Source: Prolixibacteraceae bacterium (lineage in GTDB: Bacteria > Bacteroidota > Bacteroidia > Bacteroidales > Prolixibacteraceae). From it: a DNA stretch of 64,000 nucleotides. Position numbers and translations under genes: made by a program. Below, in pieces: positions 48,342 to 57,844 of this stretch (position 1 is the first letter of the stretch; each line of letters begins with the position of its first letter). The DNA is taken from NCBI GenBank assembly GCA_019459485.1, contig JAIBEZ010000085.1, positions 1-64,000 of the forward strand, in the 5' to 3' direction. The notes below the pieces were generated by a model that was not told where the DNA came from, searched no databases, and worked only from the letters and a program-made list of their open reading frames with translations.

Positions 48342-49613
48342 ATGAAAAAAATTAAAATATATTGGAATAACCTTCAGGTATTAATCTATGGTAAATCGGC
48401 AATTCGTTTTGAAGATAGGTTATTATTACTTTCAACGCTCTCTATCTTTGCAATACTTGCTGTAAGTACGATCTTCAACGTTGTTTTGAACCTTAAGAAC
48501 TCTATCATAATTGTTTCATTTACAGGATCATTAACTTTTTTGGGACTGTACCTTTACGGACGACTTGTGCGCATAGGTAATTTTATCTTTCTGATTACAA
48601 GTATTATTATCTTAGTTTTTACTGACGCAATATGGTTTGTAAACTATGGTTCAAGCGGCCCTATCATGCCGGTTTTTGTAGTGTTTTTTTCTTTCCTGAT
48701 TCTGGTATTCGATCGAAAATATTTTCTATTGATTTCTGCGGTAATGTTTCTAAATATTTTGGGACTTTATTTGTATGAATCCCGCTTCCATGAAACAATT
48801 GGATCTTATCCTGATTTGACTACAAAATTACAGGACAATTACATCGGCTTGGTTTTCAGCTTTTTGGTTATTTTTTCCTTCATGGCAGCTATAAAAAAGA
48901 ACTATATTCATGAGTGGGAGCGGGCAAAAAAGTCGGATCTGTTAAAGTCGGCATTTGTCGCCAATATGTCACACGAAATACGGACACCTTTAAATGCCAT
49001 TGCGGGTTTCTCTTCGTTAATGTCCGATCCGGATATTTCTGACGACGACAAGAAAATGTTTGAAGATCAAATACAAAGCAACAGCGATTACCTTTTAAGT
49101 CTGATTGAAGATATTATTGATGTTTCAAAGATCGAATCCAACCAACTTACCGTTAATATACAGGAAGTTGATATCGTCCCCTTAGTCAGGCAAATTACCC
49201 AGTCGTTTCAGTTAGCAGTTCCAACCGGCAAGAAAGTTCAGATCCTGACTAATCTGACCATGTCAGCCCTTGTTGTACAGGTTGATCCTGTCAGACTGGA
49301 ACAAATACTCCGGAATTTGTTGTCGAATGCAGTGAAATTTACTGAGGAAGGGTCTATTGAAGTTGACTGTAAGAAAAACAAAGATTTCTATACTTTTTCA
49401 GTGATAGATACCGGTATTGGAATTAGAGCCGAAAATCAGCAAATGATTTTCGACCGTTTTATGAAAATTGACAATAACCTACAACATCTTCACCGTGGAA
49501 CCGGAATCGGATTGTTTCTTTCTAAGCAATTGGTTGAAATTTTTGGTGGTAAAATATGGGTTGAATCTGAGCCGGGAAAGGGATCATCCTTTTATTTTAC
49601 AATCCCGGTATAA
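48342..49613 (+). CDS. Membrane-bound sensor histidine kinase
   Basis: ~6 TM, HisKA (FVANMSHEIRTPLNAIAGFSSLM), HATPase (RNLLSNAVKFTEEG, VIDTGIGI, GTGIGLFLSKQLVE). Confidence 0.95.
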   Translation: MKKIKIYWNNLQVLIYGKSAIRFEDRLLLLSTLSIFAILAVSTIFNVVLNLKNSIIIVSFTGSLTFLGLYLYGRLVRIGNFIFLITSIIILVFTDAIWFVNYGSSGPIMPVFVVFFSFLILVFDRKYFLLISAVMFLNILGLYLYESRFHETIGSYPDLTTKLQDNYIGLVFSFLVIFSFMAAIKKNYIHEWERAKKSDLLKSAFVANMSHEIRTPLNAIAGFSSLMSDPDISDDDKKMFEDQIQSNSDYLLSLIEDIIDVSKIESNQLTVNIQEVDIVPLVRQITQSFQLAVPTGKKVQILTNLTMSALVVQVDPVRLEQILRNLLSNAVKFTEEGSIEVDCKKNKDFYTFSVIDTGIGIRAENQQMIFDRFMKIDNNLQHLHRGTGIGLFLSKQLVEIFGGKIWVESEPGKGSSFYFTIPV

Positions 49614-49614
49614 G

Positions 49615-50421
49615 CTATTTTAACTGAAGTAATTCCTTTGTATCTGAGTTCCGTTTAATAAAAAGGATTGAAATTTCATTAAAAATATTTGCCTGATCGA
49701 GATTGCAGCAATGTCCGCTGTTTTTTATTATTTCGAGTTTTGCATTTACCTGCCTTTTTACCAAATCTGTTACCATCGGTAAAAACATGTGGTCGCCATC
49801 GCCCATCAGGTACAAAACAGGTGCAGAAGGTTCCCTGCGAATAAATTCATTCAGATTGGTTTTTATTTCCCTCGACATTTTCATCCACCTGCCGAATTCC
49901 TTCTCGCCAAGCTTTATAGCTTCCTTAATAAAAATATTCCTTGAATCGCGGTGTCGGCGGAGTGGCATCAGAATTCGTGCATTGAGCCGGTAAAGCCACA
50001 TATACGGCAAAACAGAATTCAGGATTTTGGCCATGCTGATCAACACTTTGAGTGTTTTGTTGAACTGAATGATAGCCCCGCCAAGAATAATCGACTCGGC
50101 TCTGCCCGGAGCAAGCTTGTCGATGGCCCGAATAACAATACAACCAAGCGAAATACCAACCAAATGTGCTTTATGGATTTGGAGGTGATCCATAATTTGA
50201 ATCACATCGAGCGCTATTTCATCGAATGAATAATCGGCATCAAGCGAAGGGTTTTCCTGTTTCGATTTACCATGACCGCGCAAATCAACCAAAAGTACAT
50301 TAAAGTGTTTTTTGAAGTCTTTTAGTTGACGAAACCACACACCATTGCTGCCTCCCGCGCCATGCACGAAAACAACCCATGTTTTTGATTTTGGATGTAT
50401 AAATTTGCGGTGGTAAATCAT
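49615..50421 (-). CDS. Alpha/beta-fold hydrolase
   Basis: WVVFVHGAGGSNGVWFRQL, LLVDLRGHGKS, HLVGISLGCIVIRAI (nucleophile elbow), NSGHCCNLDQ. Confidence 0.9.
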   Translation of the reverse strand: MIYHRKFIHPKSKTWVVFVHGAGGSNGVWFRQLKDFKKHFNVLLVDLRGHGKSKQENPSLDADYSFDEIALDVIQIMDHLQIHKAHLVGISLGCIVIRAIDKLAPGRAESIILGGAIIQFNKTLKVLISMAKILNSVLPYMWLYRLNARILMPLRRHRDSRNIFIKEAIKLGEKEFGRWMKMSREIKTNLNEFIRREPSAPVLYLMGDGDHMFLPMVTDLVKRQVNAKLEIIKNSGHCCNLDQANIFNEISILFIKRNSDTKELLQLK

Positions 50422-50430
50422 TTTAACATT

Positions 50431-51693
50431 TTAGCCTCCGAAATCATCGAACAATACATTTTCATCTGGTACGCCCAGATCGTAAAGCATCTTGTTAAGC
50501 GCGCTGTTCATCATCGGAGGGCCACAGAGATAATAGTTAATCTCTTCTGGTTCTTCATGTTTACTTAGGTAATTATCGTAAATAACCTGATGTATAAACC
50601 CCTTGTATCCAGTCCAGTTATCTTCAGGCATTGGATCAGAAAGTGCAAGATGGAAAGAGAAATTTGGAAATCTGTTTTGAATGTCCATAAACTGCTCATA
50701 GTAGAATACTTCTCTCCACGAACGCGCACCATACCAGAAAGTGACTTTCTTTTTCGTTTCTTTTACAGTGTGAAACAAGTGAAATAAATGTGAGCGCATT
50801 GGAGCCATACCGGCGCCACCACCAATAAACATCATTTCGTTATCGTTATTCTGAAGGAAGAATTCACCATAAGGACCTGAAACCATCACTTTATCACCGG
50901 GTTTGCGCGAGAAGATAAACGAAGAACAGATTCCGGGATTGACTTTCTGGAAGCCTCCGTTTACACGGTCAAAAGGTGGGGTTGCAATTCGAATGTTCAG
51001 CATCACAATATTCCCTTCTGCCGGGTGATTGGCCATAGAATATGCACGGAAAGTCGGTTCCGGATTTTTCATCTCAAGCTTAAACATTCCGAACTTTTCC
51101 CATTCCGGAAGGTATTCGGCTCCAATAACCATATCCTTAAATTGAACATCAATCTTCGGAACGTCAATCTGAATGTATCCGCCCGATTTGAAATCGAGTA
51201 TTTCGCCTTCAGGAAGCCTAACTACAAATTCTTTAATATAGGTAGCAACATTGTTGTTTGAAACAACGGTGCATTCCCATTTCTTTACACCTAATATTTC
51301 CTGATGGATGTGCAGATTAATATCTTCTTTCACTTTCACCTGGCAAGCTAACCGCCAATGCTCCTGTTGTTCCTTTCGGGTAAAGAACCCGGTTTCAGTC
51401 GGAAGGATTGACCCGGCGCCTGATTCAATCTGGCAACGGCACATTCCGCAGGTTCCACCACCACCACAAGCCGATGGCAACAATACTTTGTTATTTCCGA
51501 GTGTCGTTAAAAGAGTATTCCCCGGTTCTGTTTCAATAACTTTAAATCCGTCATTGATACTGACTTTAACAAGCCCTTTGGGAGTAAGTTTTGTCTTAAC
51601 GTACAAAAGCATTCCGACCATCAGAATTATTGCCAAAAGGAAAATGACTACACTGGCCAGTACAACTGTCGTTTGAGAAGCTAAAAATATCAT
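50431..51693 (-). CDS. nqrF: Na+-translocating NADH:quinone reductase subunit F
   Basis: 2Fe-2S motif CGGGGTCGMCRCQ; FAD/NAD-binding FRAYSMAN, MFIGGGAGMAPMRSH; ends VLFDDFGG. Confidence 0.97.
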   Translation of the reverse strand: MIFLASQTTVVLASVVIFLLAIILMVGMLLYVKTKLTPKGLVKVSINDGFKVIETEPGNTLLTTLGNNKVLLPSACGGGGTCGMCRCQIESGAGSILPTETGFFTRKEQQEHWRLACQVKVKEDINLHIHQEILGVKKWECTVVSNNNVATYIKEFVVRLPEGEILDFKSGGYIQIDVPKIDVQFKDMVIGAEYLPEWEKFGMFKLEMKNPEPTFRAYSMANHPAEGNIVMLNIRIATPPFDRVNGGFQKVNPGICSSFIFSRKPGDKVMVSGPYGEFFLQNNDNEMMFIGGGAGMAPMRSHLFHLFHTVKETKKKVTFWYGARSWREVFYYEQFMDIQNRFPNFSFHLALSDPMPEDNWTGYKGFIHQVIYDNYLSKHEEPEEINYYLCGPPMMNSALNKMLYDLGVPDENVLFDDFGG

Positions 51694-51709
51694 CGTTTCG
51701 ATTGTTTTT

Positions 51710-52327
51710 TTAAAGTTTGATTCCCATGAACCCCATAAATGCCAGGCCCATCAAGCCGGTAATGATGAACGTGATGCCCAGGCCTCTTAAAGGCGCAGGT
51801 ATCTGTGAATATTGTATTTTTTCACGAATTGCTGCAATACTGATTATTGCAAGAAACCATCCAAATCCAGACCCAAATCCGTAAACGGTAGCCTCGCCCA
51901 AAGTGTCGAAAGCTTTTTGTTGCATAAACAAAGATCCCCCCAGGATAGCACAGTTCACAGCAATCAACGGCAGGAAAATACCAAGTTGAGTGTAAAGAAC
52001 CGGTGCGAATTTTTCGACAACCATCTCAACCAACTGAACCATTGAGGCGATTACCGCGATGAACATGATGAAGCTTAAAAAGCTCAGGTCAACAGTTTCA
52101 AATCCGGGACCCATCCATGCCAGGGCGCCATCCATGAGCAAATATTTCTCAAGCAAATAATTCACCGGCAGGGTAATAACCTGAACAAAAATAACTGCCA
52201 ACCCGAGGCCGGTTGCCGTTTTTACTGATTTCGATACAGCCAGAAAAGAACACATGCCCAGAAAATAGGCAAAAACCATGTTCTCCATAAATACTGACTT
52301 AACGAACAGATTTAATAAATTCTCCAT
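51710..52327 (-). CDS. nqrE: Na+-translocating NADH:quinone reductase subunit E
   Basis: [42 protein letters not shown]. Confidence 0.97.
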   Translation of the reverse strand: MENLLNLFVKSVFMENMVFAYFLGMCSFLAVSKSVKTATGLGLAVIFVQVITLPVNYLLEKYLLMDGALAWMGPGFETVDLSFLSFIMFIAVIASMVQLVEMVVEKFAPVLYTQLGIFLPLIAVNCAILGGSLFMQQKAFDTLGEATVYGFGSGFGWFLAIISIAAIREKIQYSQIPAPLRGLGITFIITGLMGLAFMGFMGIKL

Positions 52328-52348
52328 ATCGTTTTAATTTTTATTCAG

Positions 52349-52993
52349 TTATTTTTCCTGAAGTTTACTATTTCTGCTGCGCTGTATCCAAATGATTACA
52401 CCTACAGTAATCAATGCCATTGGTGGAAGAATCATCATCCCGTTATTGGAATAAAAACCACCGTTGGCGATGTACCAGCTTTCAGGAATGACACGAAAGC
52501 CCCAAAGTGTTCCTGAACCAAGCAGTTCACGAAAAAAAGCAATAATAATAAGGATTAATCCATAACCTGCGCCATTTCCAATACCATCAAGAAATGAAGG
52601 CCAGGGTTTGTTCGCTAAAGCAAATGCTTCGAGTCGGCCCATCAGGATACAATTGGTGATAATCAATCCGACAAAAACCGAAAGTTGTTTACTAACGTCG
52701 TAAACAAATGCTTTCAGAAATTGGTCAACAATAATTACCAACGCGGCAATTACTACCAACTGAACAATGATTCGGATACGGTTTGGAATCGTATTCCGAA
52801 GCAATGAAATAATTACGTTACCAAAAGCAACCACTACTGTTACCGAAAGCGCCATTACAAATGCCGGTTTTAACTGGGCGGTAACAGCCAGAGCAGAGCA
52901 GATACCAAGTACCTGAACCGTAATGGGATTGTTGCTGCCGATGGGGCCGGACAACAGACTTATATTTTTCCTTGAAAATAATGCTTCGCTCAT
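52349..52993 (-). CDS. nqrD: Na+-translocating NADH:quinone reductase subunit D
   Basis: [58 protein letters not shown]. Confidence 0.97.
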   Translation of the reverse strand: MSEALFSRKNISLLSGPIGSNNPITVQVLGICSALAVTAQLKPAFVMALSVTVVVAFGNVIISLLRNTIPNRIRIIVQLVVIAALVIIVDQFLKAFVYDVSKQLSVFVGLIITNCILMGRLEAFALANKPWPSFLDGIGNGAGYGLILIIIAFFRELLGSGTLWGFRVIPESWYIANGGFYSNNGMMILPPMALITVGVIIWIQRSRNSKLQEK

Positions 52994-52996
52994 CTT

Positions 52997-53695
52997 CTAT
53001 TGTTTTTTCTTGGTGAAAAATGCTTTATAGGAAGTGAAATCATTCAGTAACATCGTCTGAAGTCCTTTACTGGTAATGGTTCCTCCTGAAATGCCATCAA
53101 CTTTGTGCTCTGCCGGAGCAGTTTCACTTGATTTTGCGACAATGATTGAAACTAATTTTCCAGTCTCGTCAAAAATCTTTTTCCCTTTAAATGGTTCCTG
53201 AAAGGCCTTGGTATTGATTTCAGCACCCAGGCCTGGTGTTTCACTGGCATGAGCAAAGTTAGCTCCATATAAGGTATTCATATCATCGTTTACAGAAACG
53301 TAGCCCCAGATTGGACCCCATAAACCAGCTCCATATACAGGCAGAATGTACTTTGTTCCTTCCTCTGTTTTGCATTCGTAAACAGGTAGTCTCCGGTCGG
53401 CTTCCGGCTTGGCTCTTTCCGATTTCAAATCTATGTCAAATGCCAGGCCTTCAATTTTTTCGCCTGAAAAATCTACAATGTAGGATTGTAAAATCCTTTC
53501 AGCATAAATTGATTCGGCATCTGCAAACGTACTGGCAATTCCTACCGAAGCAAGAATATTCTGTTTCTTTTCAATGTCGATGTTTTTTTGCTGGGCTGGC
53601 TTTAGCTTTAGTGCTGTTATGGCAAGGATTGCTGCAACAAGGATGACCATTGCTGAGGCATATATAAATGTATATTTATTCCCGTTCGTATCCAT
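52997..53695 (-). CDS. nqrC: Na+-translocating NADH:quinone reductase subunit C
   Basis: YGAGLWGPIWGYVSVNDDMNTLYGANFAHASETPGLGAEI; DGISGGTITSKG (covalent FMN Thr motif). Confidence 0.96.
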   Translation of the reverse strand: MDTNGNKYTFIYASAMVILVAAILAITALKLKPAQQKNIDIEKKQNILASVGIASTFADAESIYAERILQSYIVDFSGEKIEGLAFDIDLKSERAKPEADRRLPVYECKTEEGTKYILPVYGAGLWGPIWGYVSVNDDMNTLYGANFAHASETPGLGAEINTKAFQEPFKGKKIFDETGKLVSIIVAKSSETAPAEHKVDGISGGTITSKGLQTMLLNDFTSYKAFFTKKKQ

Positions 53696-53713
53696 GTTTC
53701 TGAATTTTATCGT

Positions 53714-54871
53714 TTAGGCTTTAACTTTGATTCGTTTCAACCGCTTTTTGATGCTTCCTTCCACAACATAGTGGTCAACAAGAGGCGCAAAGGTATTCAT
53801 AAGCAAAATAGCAAGCATCATTCCTTCAGGATAGGCAGGGTTTACCACCCGTATTAAAATAGCCAGAATTCCGATCAGAAAACCATAAATCCATTTGCCT
53901 CTCTCTGTTTGAGTTCCCGATACCGGATCGGTTGCCATAAACACAGCGCCAAACGCAAAACCTCCGATGATGAAATGTTCCCAAAAAGGAAGTGCCATGT
54001 ATGCATTATCACCTGCAAAGTAATTCAGTATCAATCCCATTACAGCTCCTCCGGCAAAGGTTGAAACAATTATCTTCCAGCTACCGATTCCTGTTATTAC
54101 CAAAATTGCAGCACCAATCAAAATTGCAAGTGTGGAAGTTTCTCCAATTGAGCCGGGAATTAATCCGATAAACGAATTCCAGACATCAATGTTCGGTTGC
54201 CCTGCGGCGGCTTCAGCCATTGGGGTTGCTCCCGAAAAGCCGTCGATGGCCTGTTTGCCACCAAGACTTACCCAGACCGATTCGCCCGACATTTGGCTTG
54301 GATAAGCAAAGAAGACAAATGCCCTTGCTACCAGGGCTGGATTCCAAATGTTCATTCCGGTTCCACCAAAGACTTCTTTTACAAAGACAACTGAAAAAGC
54401 AGTGGCAATTGCGGTCATCCATAGTGGCGTATTTATAGGCATTATCATTGGTATCAACATTCCTGATACCAAAAATCCTTCCTGAATTTCATGACCACGG
54501 AGCTGCGCAAATACAAACTCAATGCCCAATCCAACAATGTAGGAAACCATAATCACCGGTAAAACCCGAAGGAATCCGTAAAGGAATATGTCCCAAAAAC
54601 CAACACCCGACAATTCGCCAACAGCGGCGAAATGCTGATAACCGGTATTGTACATACCCATCAGAAGCGCGGGTAACAAGGCAAAAACAACCAATCCCAT
54701 GGTGCGTTTCAAATCAATGAAGTCGTGTATGTGCGACCCGCTGTTTGAGGTGTGTTTTGGTACGAAAAACAAAGTAAACACACCATCATGAACCGAATGA
54801 AGCCAATGATATTTAGCTCCTTTCTGAACGTGTGGTTTGGTATCTTCGAAGAATTTTTGTATAAATTTCAT
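53714..54871 (-). CDS. nqrB: Na+-translocating NADH:quinone reductase subunit B
   Basis: NIWNPALVARAFVFFAYP, DGFSGATPMAEA (FMN Thr), FGAVFMATDPVSGTQTERGKWIYG. Confidence 0.97.
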   Translation of the reverse strand: MKFIQKFFEDTKPHVQKGAKYHWLHSVHDGVFTLFFVPKHTSNSGSHIHDFIDLKRTMGLVVFALLPALLMGMYNTGYQHFAAVGELSGVGFWDIFLYGFLRVLPVIMVSYIVGLGIEFVFAQLRGHEIQEGFLVSGMLIPMIMPINTPLWMTAIATAFSVVFVKEVFGGTGMNIWNPALVARAFVFFAYPSQMSGESVWVSLGGKQAIDGFSGATPMAEAAAGQPNIDVWNSFIGLIPGSIGETSTLAILIGAAILVITGIGSWKIIVSTFAGGAVMGLILNYFAGDNAYMALPFWEHFIIGGFAFGAVFMATDPVSGTQTERGKWIYGFLIGILAILIRVVNPAYPEGMMLAILLMNTFAPLVDHYVVEGSIKKRLKRIKVKA

Positions 54872-54896
54872 CTGTAGCTTTTTTTCAACTAAACGG

Positions 54897-56246
54897 TTAA
54901 CCCAATTCTTTCATCATCAGGTCTAATCCCTGACGAACAATGTCCTGAACTTTTATCTTTGAAGTGCAGGCATATTCGCACAAAGCAAGGTCTTCTTCAA
55001 CAATCTCGTAAATTCCGAGTTCCTCCATTTTGTCAATATCATTGGCCAGAATAGCTTTCAGAAGGTAAACCGGAAGGATGTCCATCGGCAAATATTTCTC
55101 ATATTGCCCTGAAAGGACGAATGCCCGTTCGCCGCCATGCAAATTGGCATCCAGCGTGTATGATTTTTTGGGGAATAATTTCGAAAAGAAGGCTTTACTT
55201 GCTGTAAATTTATTGAATCCGGGATCTGCCCAACCCATAAATTCATAGTTATCGCCTTCAGGAATTACAGTCAATTGGTGGTCGAAGAAGCCGAGATAAT
55301 CATCTTGCTCAACTTTTGTTCCGGTTAAGACATTACCGCTGATAATGCGTTCCTTAACTTCCTTTTTTGTATTGTTGACCAAAACATTTTCGAGACAACC
55401 TCCAAGTATGGTTGGATAATATTTTGGAGTATTCACTTCGGAACCAGTCAGCGCGACTATCTTCCTCATATCAATTTTGCCGGTTTCAAACAAACGTCCG
55501 ATGAAAAGCACATCCAACAAATTGATGGTCCAAACGATTTCGTTTTTGTTGATAGGCGATACCTGATGAATCTGAATTCCAACAACTCCAGCCGGATGCG
55601 GTCCTGAAAAAATATTGGTTTCCACATTCTTTAACTGTCCGAAAAATCCTGCATCTCCATCACGAAGTCCAAGAAAAACTTTTCCGTCGGTTAATTTCGC
55701 CAGGGCATTGATCCCTGATTGCAACATTTTCTCCTGTCCTTTCAAAATGAAAGAATAATCGGGTGCCAATGGTGCGCTATCGAAACATGATATGAAAATA
55801 TGTTTTGGTACATCGGCAGGTTTGGCCAGTATTCCGTATGGACGTTGTTTCAGAAAAGGCCACAATCCGCTTTGCAGTAAATGCGTTTTTACCTGCTCGC
55901 GTGAAAGTACTGAAGGATCGGCCTTGGTAAATGCAAGACTTTCCATCTTTCCATCTGATTCAACAACAATTTCCAGAATTTTCCGACGTTCGCCGCGGTT
56001 AACAGCCTTTACGGTGCCGCTTACCGGCGATGAAAAGAGGATCTCAGGATGATATTTGTCGAAAAACAAAGCATCGCCGGCTTTAACCTGCATGTCCGCT
56101 TTCACTTTTAGCTTTGGGGTCAATCCCGGGAAATCGGTGGGTTTGAGGGCAACAGTCCTGATCTGCGAAACCGATCCTAAAACTGTTTCAGCACCACCTT
56201 TTAACCGGATATCCAGTCCGCGTTTTAATTTGAAATGCTTTGACAT
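54897..56246 (-). CDS. nqrA: Na+-translocating NADH:quinone reductase subunit A
   Basis: FKLKRGLDIRLKGGAE, GDALFFDKYHPEILFSSPVSGTVKAVNRGERRKILEIVVE; first gene of the minus-strand operon. Confidence 0.96.
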   Translation of the reverse strand: MSKHFKLKRGLDIRLKGGAETVLGSVSQIRTVALKPTDFPGLTPKLKVKADMQVKAGDALFFDKYHPEILFSSPVSGTVKAVNRGERRKILEIVVESDGKMESLAFTKADPSVLSREQVKTHLLQSGLWPFLKQRPYGILAKPADVPKHIFISCFDSAPLAPDYSFILKGQEKMLQSGINALAKLTDGKVFLGLRDGDAGFFGQLKNVETNIFSGPHPAGVVGIQIHQVSPINKNEIVWTINLLDVLFIGRLFETGKIDMRKIVALTGSEVNTPKYYPTILGGCLENVLVNNTKKEVKERIISGNVLTGTKVEQDDYLGFFDHQLTVIPEGDNYEFMGWADPGFNKFTASKAFFSKLFPKKSYTLDANLHGGERAFVLSGQYEKYLPMDILPVYLLKAILANDIDKMEELGIYEIVEEDLALCEYACTSKIKVQDIVRQGLDLMMKELG

Positions 56247-56441
56247 TGTATTCCCTAATTATTAAGTGATTTTTAGGTTGGCAAAAGTAAAAAATTAAAA
56301 TTCTTTTCCCAATCTTTGTTGGTGAAACTTATAGTAATTGAAATATTTATATACTTGAAACCGTTATCTGGATGGATGGTTTTTATCAGTTATTTGATAT
56401 ATATCAACTTTCAGGTTAAAACGGTTAAAAAAATATCGAAA

Positions 56442-57731
56442 ATGGTCAGAAAAACAGTGCTTTTAGCTTCAATTTTAAGTATTATTTTAACGTTAAATTC
56501 AGGAGCTGCCATAAAGTCTGAAAAATATTATTACCAAAATGCGGTGTACAGAGATGGGATAAAATCGGTTCAACTTTACAGAGATGGAAACGAACTTTCG
56601 AACCCGGTAATTGAGCTTGGAAGTGATGTGAAACTTGTGCTTAAATTTGATGATATTACCGAAGATGTCAGCCAGTATTCCTATACCATTATACATTGCG
56701 ATGCGAACTGGAACGAATCCTTCATTCAGCAAGCCGAGTATATTTCAGGGTTTCCTGATAACCCTGTGAACGATTATGCCATGAGCTTCAATACCACCGT
56801 AAAATTTGTAAATTATCAGTTGCGAATTCCGAATGAAGAATGTACACCAAAATATTCGGGCAATTATGCGTTGGTGATTTTTGCTGAAAACAACCGTGAA
56901 GACCTGGTTTTAATTCAACGGTTCTTTGTGGTCGAGCCACTTGTCAGGATTGAAGGTTTGGTTAAAAAAGCGACTTTCGATCCGTTTAACGGAGATAATC
57001 AGGAAGTAGATTTCAAGATTTATCATGACCGGTTGAAACTGTTAAATCCGCGCGAAGACATTCAGGTAGTTTTGATGCAAAACAGGCGGTGGGACAATGC
57101 GATACTGAATTTGAAACCAAATTATATCCGCGACAATATTCTTGACTATGATTACAATAAAGAGAATGTATTTCCGGGAGGCAATGAATTCAGGTATTTC
57201 GATATCCGTACAACAAAATACAAAGGTGAGAATGTTCAGGACATAAAGTTTTTCAGGCCGGTTTACCATGTCACCTTACTTCCGGATGCAATCAGAAGCA
57301 ACAAGAAATACTTTTCGTACCAAGAAATGAATGGCAATTTTGTGATTGAAAGTCAGGATAGGGTTACTGATTTTGATACAGAATGCGACTACGTTTTTGT
57401 TCATTTCCAGTTGCCGATGGAAAGCCGTCTGGTTGGCGGATCGGTCAATGTATTTGGAGCAATGACTGGGTGGAATGCCAATAAAACAAACGAAATGCAA
57501 TGGAATTTTGTAACTGCAGGTTATGAACTTACAATGATGTTAAAACAAGGATATTATAACTATCAATACGTATATGTTCCTGAAGGATCAAAAAAAGCGG
57601 ATTCTGTAAATCTGGAAGGAACCTTCTTTGTTACCGAAAATGAATACCAGATTTTTGCCTACTATCACGACCTTGCAAGCCGCTACGATCGTCTGGTGGG
57701 ATTTACAACATTAAATTCTCTGGTTAAATAA
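56442..57731 (+). CDS. DUF5103 / type IX secretion system plug protein
   Basis: YYYQNAVYRDGIKSVQLYRDGNELSNPVIELGSDVKLVLKFDDI...YSYTIIHCDANWNES; ATG at 56442 with signal peptide fits better than the track's upstream start. Confidence 0.82.
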   Translation: MVRKTVLLASILSIILTLNSGAAIKSEKYYYQNAVYRDGIKSVQLYRDGNELSNPVIELGSDVKLVLKFDDITEDVSQYSYTIIHCDANWNESFIQQAEYISGFPDNPVNDYAMSFNTTVKFVNYQLRIPNEECTPKYSGNYALVIFAENNREDLVLIQRFFVVEPLVRIEGLVKKATFDPFNGDNQEVDFKIYHDRLKLLNPREDIQVVLMQNRRWDNAILNLKPNYIRDNILDYDYNKENVFPGGNEFRYFDIRTTKYKGENVQDIKFFRPVYHVTLLPDAIRSNKKYFSYQEMNGNFVIESQDRVTDFDTECDYVFVHFQLPMESRLVGGSVNVFGAMTGWNANKTNEMQWNFVTAGYELTMMLKQGYYNYQYVYVPEGSKKADSVNLEGTFFVTENEYQIFAYYHDLASRYDRLVGFTTLNSLVK

Positions 57732-57802
57732 CTTCGGAAAGATTGGACGATTGAAATGGGACTTTGAAGTAAATTTTGATACTGAAAACCCAATCCTCAA
57801 TT

Positions 57803-57837
57803 CTGAACACTGAGACTGAACACTGAGACTGAACACT
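57803..57837. repeat. 13-bp tandem repeat CTGAACACTGAGA (~2.7 copies)
   Basis: CTGAACACTGAGA CTGAACACTGAGA CTGAACACT just 3' of the minus-strand histidine kinase. Confidence 0.85.
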
Positions 57838-57844
57838 TCCCCCG

